Origin: Microbacterium testaceum StLB037
GTDB taxonomy: Bacteria; Actinomycetota; Actinomycetes; Actinomycetales; Microbacteriaceae
Length of the DNA: 64,000 bases
Assembly: GCF_900104345.1 (NCBI RefSeq)
Contig: NZ_FNJN01000007.1
Span: 1-64,000, forward strand
Direction: 5' to 3'
Shown here: one piece after another, positions 17,556 through 25,398 of the stretch
Position numbering within the stretch: position 1 is the first letter of the stretch
Layout: the number at the start of each line of letters is the position of its first letter
Translations under genes and position numbers: made by a program
Notes under the pieces: generated by a model
The model's database searches: none
What the model was told of the DNA's origin: nothing
The model's input: the letters and a program-made list of their open reading frames with translations, nothing else

Positions 17556-18488
17556 TCAGCGCGGAGTGCTCTGCCCGCTCGGCGTCGCGGGTGACAGGGC
17601 GAAGACGGCGACCCCGGTGACGATGAGGGCCAGTGCGACCCCGAGGCCGAGGCCGAGCGACTCTCCCAGGAGGGGGACGGCGACGACGGCGGTGAGGACC
17701 GGGCTCAGGGCCCCGGCTGCGGCGGGCAGGCTGCTGCCGAGGTTCTTGACCGCGACGACGTAGCACGCGGTCGAGAGCAGGCCCGTCCCGACCCCCTGCA
17801 CGAGGGCATAGCTTCCCACCGTCGACAGGTCGGCGGTGCCGGCGAGCAACGCGGACGGGAGCACCTCCGTGACCGCGAGCAGAAGAGCGGATGCCACGGA
17901 CGTGATCGAGACGATCACGATCACGCCGACGGGATCGAGGCGCGTGCGGGCGACGCCGAGGGTGTACGCGGCCCAGACGAGGCCCGCCGCCAGCAGGACG
18001 GCGATGCCGCCGGGCCCGGTCGGTCCGCCAGTGAACAGGGCGCTGGCCGCCACCCCCGCCACGACCGCGGCGAGGGCGAGTACGCGCCGCCGCGACACCG
18101 TCCGGCGGACGCACAGGAACAGCAGGAGGGTGACGAAAACGGGGACGGTTCCCGGCACGAGCAACCCGGTGAGAGCCGCGGAGGTGAGGTGCGCGCCCCA
18201 GGCGAACAACAGGAAGTGCGGCAGCCCCGCCAGCAGTACGAGAGCCAGAACCGTCGGGCGCTCGGTACGGAGGGTGCGCAGCGTGCGGGGGATCCACGGG
18301 CTCAGGACCACCGCGGGCACGGCGAAGCGCACGATCGCGGCATCCGCCATGGTGAGTCCGGCCCCCTCGAGGGCGCGCGTGGAGAGGGCGAACGACGACC
18401 ACAGCATGACGACGGCGGTCAGGGCGGCGACGCCGACCAGGGTGCGGCGTGGAACGGCGCGAGGCAGGGAGAGAGCGAACGTCGTCAC
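17556..18488 (-). CDS. EamA/DMT family exporter
   Basis: A 310-residue membrane protein with ten hydrophobic helices in two repeats of five, the drug/metabolite transporter architecture (GLVWAAYTLGVART begins the second EamA repeat). It is divergent from an Lrp/AsnC regulator 80 bases away, a common pairing for exporters of amino acids or related metabolites, so the regulator probably controls it. The GTG start is preceded by a TACGCT box at six bases. Confidence 0.85.
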   Translation of the reverse strand: MTTFALSLPRAVPRRTLVGVAALTAVVMLWSSFALSTRALEGAGLTMADAAIVRFAVPAVVLSPWIPRTLRTLRTERPTVLALVLLAGLPHFLLFAWGAHLTSAALTGLLVPGTVPVFVTLLLFLCVRRTVSRRRVLALAAVVAGVAASALFTGGPTGPGGIAVLLAAGLVWAAYTLGVARTRLDPVGVIVIVSITSVASALLLAVTEVLPSALLAGTADLSTVGSYALVQGVGTGLLSTACYVVAVKNLGSSLPAAAGALSPVLTAVVAVPLLGESLGLGLGVALALIVTGVAVFALSPATPSGQSTPR

Positions 18489-18494
18489 CCTGCG

Positions 18495-18500
18495 AGCGTA
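18495..18500 (-). promoter_or_regulatory. -10 TACGCT of the leaderless EamA gene
   Basis: Read on the minus strand, TACGCT is followed by six bases and the GTG at 18488. The intergenic region to the divergent lrp start should also hold the regulator's site. Confidence 0.5.
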
Positions 18501-18568
18501 GAAAGGACGGCGCCGCAGGCGATTGCGATGATTGCTCGATCGGTCTGATTTTTGGCAGAATCTGCTAC

Positions 18569-19051
18569 ATGGTGGACCTTGACCGCATCGACCGTCTCAT
18601 CCTGCGCGAGTTGCAGCAGGACGGACGCCTCTCGAACCAGGAACTCGCCGATCGCGTCGGCCTGTCTCCATCGCCGTGTCTGCGGCGTGTGCGCCACCTC
18701 GAGCAGGCCGGGGTCATCGAGGGCTACCGCGCCGTCGTCTCGGCGAAAGCCGTGGACCTCACCATCACGGCTTTCGTGCGATTGCGGCTGGCCTCGCACG
18801 AGGGAAGCACCGTGGACGCCGTCGAAGAGCGGTTGCGCGCCATTCCGCACATCGTCGAGGCGCACCTGCTCGCCGGCGACTGGGACTACCTCGTGCGGAT
18901 CGTCACGCCGAGCTTCGAGGAGTACGAACGGCTCCTGCGCGAGCACCTGCGAGCGATCCCCTCGCTGTCGTCGATCGACACGACCTTCGCGTTCGGAGTT
19001 ACCAAGCCCGTCTCGCCCCTGCCCCTGGGGACGGAGCCGGGGCCCACGTGA
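18569..19051 (+). CDS. Lrp/AsnC family transcriptional regulator
   Basis: A 160-residue regulator. The N-terminal helix-turn-helix (DRIDRLILRELQQDGR, then LADRVGLSPSPCLRRV) is followed by an RAM/AsnC ligand domain (VRLRLASHE ... VEAHLLAGDWDYLVRI). These proteins bind amino acids and control transport or catabolism genes. The divergent EamA exporter is its likely target. The ATG at 18569 matches the family start (VDLDRIDR). An imperfect -10 (CAGAAT, 18556-18561) lies seven bases upstream. Confidence 0.93.
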   Translation: MVDLDRIDRLILRELQQDGRLSNQELADRVGLSPSPCLRRVRHLEQAGVIEGYRAVVSAKAVDLTITAFVRLRLASHEGSTVDAVEERLRAIPHIVEAHLLAGDWDYLVRIVTPSFEEYERLLREHLRAIPSLSSIDTTFAFGVTKPVSPLPLGTEPGPT

Positions 19052-19089
19052 GACCCGGGTCGACGATCGCGACCCGGGCCCGGGATCCC

Positions 19090-19275
19090 TCAGCGCGGCG
19101 AGCGCTGTTTGAGGACTTTCGCCTGCACCTTGCGGCGGATCTTCTGCACCTTCGGGTCCTTCCAGACCCGGTAGGCGACCGTTCCGGCGGCGGCCGCGCG
19201 GCCGATCGCCGTCCGGGCGAGCACCGCTCCCGCGAGTGCGACCGCTCCGGTTCCGATCCAACGTGCGACACCCAT
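19090..19275 (-). CDS. Small basic membrane-associated protein, unknown function
   Basis: A 61-residue protein with a hydrophobic N-terminal half (ARWIGTGAVALAGAVLART) and a strongly basic C terminus (RRKVQAKVLKQRS). It has a perfect ribosome site, GAGGAGG, before its ATG. It looks like a real small gene conserved among relatives; no function can be given. It converges on lrp. Confidence 0.6.
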   Translation of the reverse strand: MGVARWIGTGAVALAGAVLARTAIGRAAAAGTVAYRVWKDPKVQKIRRKVQAKVLKQRSPR

Positions 19276-19367
19276 AGCGCCTCCTCGATTCCCGTGTGGA
19301 ATCTCACCTCACACGATCGGAGGGCGGATGCCGCGCCGCTTGCGCCGACGCCCGCGGTGTGCGTCGG

Positions 19368-20408
19368 TCAGCGCAGCGACCCGCCCGAGGGGGCGGCGAA
19401 CGGCTCGAGGGCGGCGATCACGTCGTCGCTCAGCGTGGCCTTGCTCGCCTCGACCGCGTCGTCGATCTGGCTCGGGCGCGAGGCGCCGATGATCGCGGTC
19501 GTGACGACCGGGTCGCGCAGCACCCAGGCCACGGCCAGCTGCGGGATTGAGAGTCCGGCTTCGCGAGCGACCCCGTCGATACCGCGGATGCGCTCGAGGT
19601 AGTCGTCGGTGAGCGCCGACTCGTCGAGGAAGCGGCTGTCGGCCGCGCGCGAGTCGGCGGGCACCGTGCCGTCGAGGTACTTGGCGGTCAGCAGCCCCTG
19701 CGAGAGCGGCGAGAAGACCGCGCTTCCGACCGAGAGCTCGCGCAGCGTCGGGAACAGCTCCGACTCGGGCGTGCGGTCGAACAGCGAATAGCGCGGCTGG
19801 TGGATGAACAGGCGGATGCCCTCGGCGGCGAGCAGCTCGTGCGCGCGGCGGGTGAGGTCGGCCGGGTAGTTCGAGATGCCCACGTACAGCGCCTTGCCGC
19901 TGCGCACGATGTCGGCGAGCGCGGTGACCGTCTCTTCGATCGGCGTCTCGGGGTCGACCCGGTGCGAATAGAACACGTCGACGTAGTCGGTGCGCATGCG
20001 GGTGAGGCTCTGCTCGAGAGAACGAACGAGGTACTTGCGCGACCCGCCGGCGCCGTAGGGGCCCGGCCACATGTCGTAGCCGGCCTTGGTCGAGAGGAAC
20101 AACTCGTCGCGGTACGCGCGCAGATCGCTGTCGAGGACCGTGCCGAACGTCGTCTCGGCGGCACCGTAGGGCGGGCCGTAGTTGTTGGCCAGGTCGATGT
20201 GCACCACGCCCCGGTCGACGGCGTGACGCAGGATCTCGCGCTGCGAATCGAGGGTGCGGCCGCTGCCGAAGTTCTGCCACAGCCCGAGTGAGATGCGGGG
20301 GAGAGGGATGCCGCTCGCCCCGGCGCGCAGGAACGGCACGTCGTCGTAGCGGGTGGAGGACGGCGTGAACGCGGACGTCAGGCGGGGGTCATCGGCGGCG
20401 ATGGGCAT
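19368..20408 (-). CDS. Aldo-keto reductase (L-glyceraldehyde 3-phosphate reductase type)
   Basis: A 346-residue NADPH-dependent reductase of the AKR14/YghZ group. The N terminus has GIPLPRISLGLWQNFG; then come FDLANNYGPPYG-like HIDLANNYGPPYG with the catalytic Tyr, a Lys in LFLSTKAG and YSHRVDPETP with the active-site His. The C-terminal cofactor segment IIGASRPSQIDDAV is conserved. YghZ enzymes reduce L-glyceraldehyde 3-phosphate and other aldehydes. The ATG at 20408 follows GAGGAG; longer upstream frames lack a ribosome site. It lies just after mesD in the same direction, 58 bases apart. Confidence 0.9.
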   Translation of the reverse strand: MPIAADDPRLTSAFTPSSTRYDDVPFLRAGASGIPLPRISLGLWQNFGSGRTLDSQREILRHAVDRGVVHIDLANNYGPPYGAAETTFGTVLDSDLRAYRDELFLSTKAGYDMWPGPYGAGGSRKYLVRSLEQSLTRMRTDYVDVFYSHRVDPETPIEETVTALADIVRSGKALYVGISNYPADLTRRAHELLAAEGIRLFIHQPRYSLFDRTPESELFPTLRELSVGSAVFSPLSQGLLTAKYLDGTVPADSRAADSRFLDESALTDDYLERIRGIDGVAREAGLSIPQLAVAWVLRDPVVTTAIIGASRPSQIDDAVEASKATLSDDVIAALEPFAAPSGGSLR

Positions 20409-20466
20409 GGTTCTCCTCGGCGGTGAAGGGGGACACCGTCGACTCTGCCACGGATCGCAGCGGAGC

Positions 20467-21528
20467 TCAGGCGAGAACGCGCGAGAGCTCTTCGCGCAGG
20501 ATGCCGGCACCCGCCGACAGCGCGCTCAGCTTCTCGAACGCCACCTGGCGCGGCAGAGGGGCCATTCCGCAGTTCGAGCTGGCGATGAGCTTGTCGGCAT
20601 CCACGAACTGCAGAGCCCGCCGCAGAGTGTCGGCCACCTCTTCGGGAGTCTCCACCTCGTGACGGGCGACGTCGATCGCGCCGAGCATGACGTTCTTGCC
20701 GCGGATGAGCTCGATGAGGTCGATGGGCACGTGCGAGTTGTGGCTCTCGAGCGACACGGTGTCGATGCTCGAGCGCTGCAGCAGGGGGAACGACTCCTCG
20801 TACTGACGCCACTCGGCGCCCAGGGTGGCCTTCCAATCGGTGTTCGCCTTGATGCCGTAGCCGTAACAGATGTGGACGACGGTCTCGGCGCGCAGCCCCT
20901 CGGCGGCGCGCTCGAGGGTCGCAACTCCCCAGTCCTTCATCTCGTCGAAGAAGACGTTGAACGCGGGCTCGTCGAACTGGATGATGTCGACCCCTGCCGC
21001 TTCGAGCTCGCGGGCCTCCTGGTTGAGGATGGTCGCGAACTCCCACGCGAGCTTCTCGCGGCTGCGGTAGTGGTGATCGGCGAGCGTGTCGATCATCGTC
21101 ATCGGTCCGGGCAGGGCCCATTTGATCGGGCGATCCGTCTGCTGGCGGAGGAACGCGGCATCCTGGACGAAAACCGGCTGGCGACGGCTCACCGCGCCCA
21201 CCACGGTCGGAACGCTCGCGTCGTAGCGGTCGCGGATGCGGACGGTCTCGCGATTCTCGAAGTCGACACCCTCGAGGTGCTCGATGAAGGTCGTCACGAA
21301 GTGCTGGCGGGTCTGCTCGCCGTCGCTGACGATGTCGAGGCCACGGCGTTCCTGCTCCGTGGCGGCGCTGCGGAGGGCATCGTGCTTGCCTTCGACGAGT
21401 GTGTCGCCCTCGAGCTCCCAGGGCGACCAGAGCACCTCGGGCTTGGCGAGCCACGCGGGCTTGGGAAGGCTTCCGACGATCGAGGTGGGGAGGAGGGTGT
21501 TCACGGGGCGGGTCTCCGGGGAGGTCAT
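20467..21528 (-). CDS. mesD: Folate-independent methionine synthase, MesD type
   Basis: A 353-residue protein equal to the C-terminal catalytic half of MetE, without its N-terminal folate half. The zinc ligands are visible: His and Cys in VVHICYGYG, Glu in SLESHNSH and Cys in SSNCGMAPLP. It starts within the stop of the preceding DUF1852 gene (ATGA). Core-MetE proteins paired with DUF1852 form the MesD family, shown in other bacteria to methylate homocysteine without methyl-tetrahydrofolate and to need the partner MesX and oxygen; the methyl donor is unknown. Assignment follows from this pairing plus size. The divergent LysR gene is the likely regulator. Confidence 0.88.
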   Translation of the reverse strand: MTSPETRPVNTLLPTSIVGSLPKPAWLAKPEVLWSPWELEGDTLVEGKHDALRSAATEQERRGLDIVSDGEQTRQHFVTTFIEHLEGVDFENRETVRIRDRYDASVPTVVGAVSRRQPVFVQDAAFLRQQTDRPIKWALPGPMTMIDTLADHHYRSREKLAWEFATILNQEARELEAAGVDIIQFDEPAFNVFFDEMKDWGVATLERAAEGLRAETVVHICYGYGIKANTDWKATLGAEWRQYEESFPLLQRSSIDTVSLESHNSHVPIDLIELIRGKNVMLGAIDVARHEVETPEEVADTLRRALQFVDADKLIASSNCGMAPLPRQVAFEKLSALSAGAGILREELSRVLA

Positions 21529-22511
21529 CGGGTCGGGAGGGCGTCGGCGACGAGCCACGCGTCGAGCACGGCGCGGTGGGGCTTCACGAAGTGCTCCTCG
21601 GTGTAGCGACCCTGGGTGATGCCGAGGCGGCTGCGCTCTTCGCGGTCGTACGCGATGTTCGTGCGGGTGAAGTCGTCGTGCGCGAGGGTGGGACGGTAGA
21701 CCTCGCCCGCCGGCTCGTGGGCGTTGTAGATCTCGGGACGGTAGATCTTCTGGAAGGTCTCCATCGTGGCCACCGTGCCGGCCAGCTGGAGATCGGTGTA
21801 GTCGGCCAGAAGATCGCCGCGGAAGTAGAACGCCAGCGGTGCGACGCTGCCCTGCGGCATGAAGTACCGCACCTGCAGGCCCATCTTGCCGAAGTACTCG
21901 TCGGTGAGGCTGAAGCTGTCCTGCTCGTACTCGAAGCCGAGTACGGGGTGCTCGACACCGGTGCGGTGGTACTCGCGGCTCGTCGATACGCTGATGCACA
22001 CAACCGGGGACTGCGTATAGCGCTCGCGGTACGCCTCGGAATCGAGGAAGTGCTGGAAGAGCTTGCCGTGCAGGATGCCGAAACCCTCGGGCAGCGTGAA
22101 GGGCTTGCCCTCGCCGTTGGCCGTCGGCAGCAGCACGCTGAAGTCGTAGTCGCGCAGGTAGGACGAGAAGTTGTTGCCGACGATGCCCTGGTGGCGCTCG
22201 CCGGTGACCGTGTCGACGACGTGGATGTCGAGCACCTCGAGCAGGGGGAACTCGCGGTCGTCGCCGGCGTCGTCGTCGAAACGGAGTTCGGCCGAGACGA
22301 TGTCCAGCTCGACGCGGTAGCGGTCCGCGTCGTCGCCGACGAGCTCGTTCATACGGCGATCGATCATCGCGAGGGCGTTCCGCAGGTTCTGCTGGCGGTG
22401 CTCGCCCCGGGCGAGGTTGGCGAAGTTCGTGGTGATCCGCGAGCTGGCCGAGGGCGCGTAGTCCTCGTCGAAGCGCGTGGTGGAGATGCGGAACGTGATG
22501 TCGTTCGCCAT
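21525..22511 (-). CDS. mesX: MesX (DUF1852), partner of methionine synthase MesD
   Basis: A 328-residue DUF1852 protein with the family N terminus ANDITFRISTTRFDEDY and RITTNFANLARG. MesX is required with MesD for methionine synthesis in the presence of oxygen; its chemistry is unresolved. I took the ATG at 22511, where family similarity begins. An ATG at 22586 would add 25 residues (MTRPKAHDEDTITARP...) and sits right next to the likely promoter, so the longer form may be the real product. mesD overlaps the stop by four bases. Confidence 0.85.
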   Translation of the reverse strand: MANDITFRISTTRFDEDYAPSASSRITTNFANLARGEHRQQNLRNALAMIDRRMNELVGDDADRYRVELDIVSAELRFDDDAGDDREFPLLEVLDIHVVDTVTGERHQGIVGNNFSSYLRDYDFSVLLPTANGEGKPFTLPEGFGILHGKLFQHFLDSEAYRERYTQSPVVCISVSTSREYHRTGVEHPVLGFEYEQDSFSLTDEYFGKMGLQVRYFMPQGSVAPLAFYFRGDLLADYTDLQLAGTVATMETFQKIYRPEIYNAHEPAGEVYRPTLAHDDFTRTNIAYDREERSRLGITQGRYTEEHFVKPHRAVLDAWLVADALPTR

Positions 22512-22598
22512 GTCGAGCCAATCGGGTAGGGCCGGGGTGGGCCGTGCGGTGATCGTGTCCTCATCGTGCGCCTTCGGTCGGGTCATCGGGTAATTCAG

Positions 22599-22616
22599 TA
22601 CCGCTATGTCGCGGTA
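22599..22616. promoter_or_regulatory. Palindromic operator between mesX and the LysR gene
   Basis: TACCGC (22599-22604) and GCGGTA (22611-22616) form a perfect inverted repeat around TATGTC, with the T-N11-A core of LysR-type operators. It abuts the -10 box of the regulator gene and lies just upstream of the mesX promoter region, so one site could control both directions. Confidence 0.65.
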
Positions 22617-22622
22617 TAGCCT
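22617..22622 (+). promoter_or_regulatory. -10 TAGCCT of the leaderless LysR gene
   Basis: TAGCCT lies six bases before the ATG at 22629 and directly adjoins the palindromic operator, an arrangement that suits autorepression. Confidence 0.6.
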
Positions 22623-22628
22623 CGACCT

Positions 22629-23570
22629 ATGGCGAAGCGGGCGAGCGGCATCACGCTGCAGCAGATGCAGTACTTCATCGAGGTGGCCGCCGAGGGGTCC
22701 ATCAGCGCCGCGGCCGACCTGCTCTACGTCGCGCAGCCCACGATGTCGGCCGCGATGCGCGATCTCGAGACGCGCGTCGGCCGCGACCTGCTCACCCGTT
22801 CCGCGCGCGGGGTGACGCTCACCGTCGACGGAGTGGAGTTCCTCGGCTACGCCCGCCAGGTGGTCGAGCAGGCGGAGTTGCTCGAGCAGCGTTACCTGGG
22901 GCGTCCGCCCTCGAGGCGCCTCCTCGGCGTCTCCGCCCAGCACTACTCGTTCGTCGTCGACGCGTTCGTGCGGATGGTGAAGGCGACGGATGCCGCGGAG
23001 TACGAGTTCTCTCTGCGCGAGACCCGCACCTTCGACATCATCGAAGACGTCCGGACGTTGCGCAGCGAGCTCGGCATCCTGTTCCGCAACGACTTCAATC
23101 GGAACGTCCTCGACAAGCTGCTGCGGGACTCGGGCCTCGCCTTCCACCCGCTCTTCCGTGCCGAGCCGCACATCTTCGTCTCGCGACGCAATCCGCTCGC
23201 CACGCGCGAGCGCGCGACCCTCGACGACCTGGCGGACCTCCCGCGTCTCACCTTCGATCAGGGCGCGAACAACTCGTTCTATTTCGCCGAAGAGATCCTC
23301 TCGACCCTCTCGAGCAAGCAGGAGATCCGGGTCTCCGACCGCGCGACCATCTTCAACCTCATGATCGGTCTCGACGGGTACACGATCTCGACGGGCATCA
23401 TCAGCGACGACCTCGACCCCGAGATCGTCGCCGTCCCCCTCGACGTCGACGAGCGGATCGAGATCGGCTGGATCGGCCGCACCGCCATCCCCCTCACCGA
23501 GCAGGCCCAGCGCTACCTCGGCGAGGTGCGCGACGTGGTGGCGGGGTTCGGGGTGGAGGTGATCGGCTGA
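22629..23570 (+). CDS. LysR family regulator of the mes genes
   Basis: A 313-residue LysR-type regulator. The winged helix lies at about residues 9-67 (LQQMQYFIEVAAEGSISAAA, then QPTMSAAMRDLE); the rest is the periplasmic-binding-like effector domain (about 95-300). It is divergent from mesX with a palindrome between, the standard layout for a regulator and its target, so it probably controls methionine synthesis in response to a sulfur amino acid or precursor. The effector is unknown. Confidence 0.9.
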   Translation: MAKRASGITLQQMQYFIEVAAEGSISAAADLLYVAQPTMSAAMRDLETRVGRDLLTRSARGVTLTVDGVEFLGYARQVVEQAELLEQRYLGRPPSRRLLGVSAQHYSFVVDAFVRMVKATDAAEYEFSLRETRTFDIIEDVRTLRSELGILFRNDFNRNVLDKLLRDSGLAFHPLFRAEPHIFVSRRNPLATRERATLDDLADLPRLTFDQGANNSFYFAEEILSTLSSKQEIRVSDRATIFNLMIGLDGYTISTGIISDDLDPEIVAVPLDVDERIEIGWIGRTAIPLTEQAQRYLGEVRDVVAGFGVEVIG

Positions 23571-23595
23571 CGGGCGCAGTGGGTCTATTGATCGC

Positions 23596-24240
23596 TCAGG
23601 CACGCCGGGCGTCGAGAATCGCCGACTCGAGATCCCCCCACCTCTCGATGGTGAGCGGTTCGCCGTCGACGAAGAACGTGGGAGTGCTGCCGACACCGAG
23701 CGCCCGACCTTCGTCGAAGTCGGCGCGGACCCGGGCTTCGGTCGCCGGGTCGGCGACCGCGGCGTCGTACGTCTCCATGTCGAGACCCAGCTCGACCGCG
23801 TAGTCGCGGAACACGGGTGCACGGGACTCGGTCGTGTGGCTCCACTGCGACTGACGCTCGAAGAGCACGCGATACATGTCTTCGAAGCGCCCCTGTTGCG
23901 CGGCGGCTTCGGCGGCGACGGCGGCGGTGCCCGAGTTGGCGTGACCCGGCAGAGGGAAGTAGCGCACCACGAACCGGATCTCGCCCCTGTACTTCTCGCG
24001 GACGTCCTCGACGACGGGGTGATACGCGGCGCACGCCTCGCACTCGAAGTCGAGAAACTCGACGATGCTCACGGCGTCGGAGTCGCCCGGGTCGAGCACG
24101 TGGGAATCGGCCCGCTCGACCTGCAGCGATCTCGGATCGGGGTCATCGGATCGATCGACGACGACGAAGACGGCGGCCGCGAGCGTGAGCGCGACGAGGA
24201 TGGCGCCGGAGGCGATGAGGGCCTTCGCGAGGGGGCGCAT
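23596..24240 (-). CDS. DsbA-like thioredoxin-fold protein, membrane-anchored
   Basis: A 214-residue protein with one N-terminal helix (about residues 7-28) and an extracytoplasmic thioredoxin domain. The redox motif is C-E-A-C in FECEACAAYHP, and the cis-Pro loop is GVGSTPTFFVDG, as in DsbA/DsbG and actinobacterial MdmA-like oxidases. It should form or isomerise disulfides in exported proteins. It starts three bases after the cation-transporter stop in the same direction, so it is probably in the ArsR operon, perhaps countering thiol-active metals. Confidence 0.88.
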   Translation of the reverse strand: MRPLAKALIASGAILVALTLAAAVFVVVDRSDDPDPRSLQVERADSHVLDPGDSDAVSIVEFLDFECEACAAYHPVVEDVREKYRGEIRFVVRYFPLPGHANSGTAAVAAEAAAQQGRFEDMYRVLFERQSQWSHTTESRAPVFRDYAVELGLDMETYDAAVADPATEARVRADFDEGRALGVGSTPTFFVDGEPLTIERWGDLESAILDARRA

Positions 24241-24243
24241 GGG

Positions 24244-24933
24244 TCAGTGGTGCTTTCCGTCGTGGTCGTGATCGGAATCATGCTCGTCGTCATCGAGGAG
24301 CATGCCCACCGAGGTGGCGCAGGCGTCGCCGCGCCAGGCCTCGATCCCCTCGCGCACCGCGAAGGCCGCGATGACCAGTCCGGCGGCGGCATCCGCCCAC
24401 CACCACCCGAAGATGCTGTTGGCGACCAGTCCCACCAGAACCGCCGCGGAGAGGTAGGTGCAGATGAGCGTCTGCTTCGAGTCGGCCACGGCCGTCGCCG
24501 AGCCGAGTTCGCGACCGGCGCGACGTTCGGCGAGCGAGAGGAACGGCATGATGACGACGCTCAGTGCGGTGATGACGATGCCGAGCGTGGAGTGCTCCAC
24601 AGCACTGCGACCGATCGCAGCCATGACCGAGGTCGCCGCGACATATGCCGCGAGGGCGAAGAAGGCCACGGCGATGACGCGCAGCGTGCCCTTCTCCCAG
24701 CGTTCCGGATCGCTTCGCGTGAATTGCCAGGCGACCGCTGCGGCCGAGAGCACCTCGATGGTGGAGTCGAGTCCGAAGCCGATGAGCGCGGCCGACGACG
24801 CCGCCGATCCCGCCGCGATCGCGATGACGGCTTCGACCAGGTTGTAGGCGATCGTAATCGCGACGATCCAGCGGATCCGGCGCTGCAGGACCGATCGGCG
24901 ATCGGCGGTGAGGCGTGTCTCGGCGGTGCTCAT
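24244..24933 (-). CDS. Cation diffusion facilitator-type transporter
   Basis: A 229-residue protein with six predicted helices and no cytoplasmic C-terminal domain, so shorter than standard CDF exporters. Metal-site features are GFGLDSTIEV in helix 2 and WADAAAGL in helix 5; the Asp residues are the expected ligands. The C terminus is rich in Asp and His (DDDEHDSDHDHDGKHH) and should bind divalent metal. Its ATG overlaps the ArsR stop. Likely an exporter of zinc, cadmium or a similar ion. Confidence 0.85.
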   Translation of the reverse strand: MSTAETRLTADRRSVLQRRIRWIVAITIAYNLVEAVIAIAAGSAASSAALIGFGLDSTIEVLSAAAVAWQFTRSDPERWEKGTLRVIAVAFFALAAYVAATSVMAAIGRSAVEHSTLGIVITALSVVIMPFLSLAERRAGRELGSATAVADSKQTLICTYLSAAVLVGLVANSIFGWWWADAAAGLVIAAFAVREGIEAWRGDACATSVGMLLDDDEHDSDHDHDGKHH

Positions 24934-25274
24934 GCGCACGTGCACGTCTCGCCGGCGCAGCATCCGGGCTCGACGTAGAGCACGACTCGCAACAGCTCGT
25001 CGAGAGCGGGAGCGAGGTGCGAGTCAGCCAGCCGGTACCACGTGCGTCGTCCATCCGGCACCGACTCGACCAGGCCGCAGCCGCGGAGACAGGCGAGTTG
25101 GTTCGACATGACCTGCCGCGAAACGTCGAGCGCCTCGGCCAGATCCGAGGGGAAGGCGGGGGCTTCCCGAAGGGCGAGCAGGATGCCGGCACGGGTGCGG
25201 TCTGACAGCGCGTGTCCGAGCCGGGCCAATGCTGCGGTGTGCGTCGCGGTGGCGAGTGGAGCGGCGATCGACAT
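24930..25274 (-). CDS. ArsR/SmtB family metal-responsive repressor
   Basis: A 114-residue winged-helix regulator (ALARLGHALSDRTRAGIL, then LDVSRQVMSNQLACLRG). Cysteines at QLACLRG and a cluster at the extreme C terminus (PGCCAGETCTCA) could form the sensing site, as in CmtR-type cadmium/lead sensors. It heads an operon with the cation transporter and the DsbA-like gene and should repress it until metal binds. The ATG at 25274 is preceded by TACTAT at seven bases. Confidence 0.88.
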   Translation of the reverse strand: MSIAAPLATATHTAALARLGHALSDRTRAGILLALREAPAFPSDLAEALDVSRQVMSNQLACLRGCGLVESVPDGRRTWYRLADSHLAPALDELLRVVLYVEPGCCAGETCTCA

Positions 25275-25281
25275 GCTCGCG

Positions 25282-25287
25282 ATAGTA
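25282..25287 (-). promoter_or_regulatory. -10 TACTAT of the leaderless arsR operon
   Basis: On the minus strand TACTAT is followed by seven bases and the arsR ATG. The AT-rich stretch just upstream (25285-25310) is the probable ArsR operator. Confidence 0.55.
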
Positions 25288-25398
25288 CATGATTCGCTGT
25301 ATTGAAGAATCTGTCGTCGTGCCGCGGGGGCCTGCGAGCGCGCCGGCGCAACTGTGAGAGCTTCGCCGGCGTCCAACGCGTCAATGCCAGGATGGGGC

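Noticed and set aside
22511-23822. A much longer mesX frame extending across the LysR gene
   Set aside because: Upstream of 22586 it is antisense to the LysR coding region and lacks family similarity.
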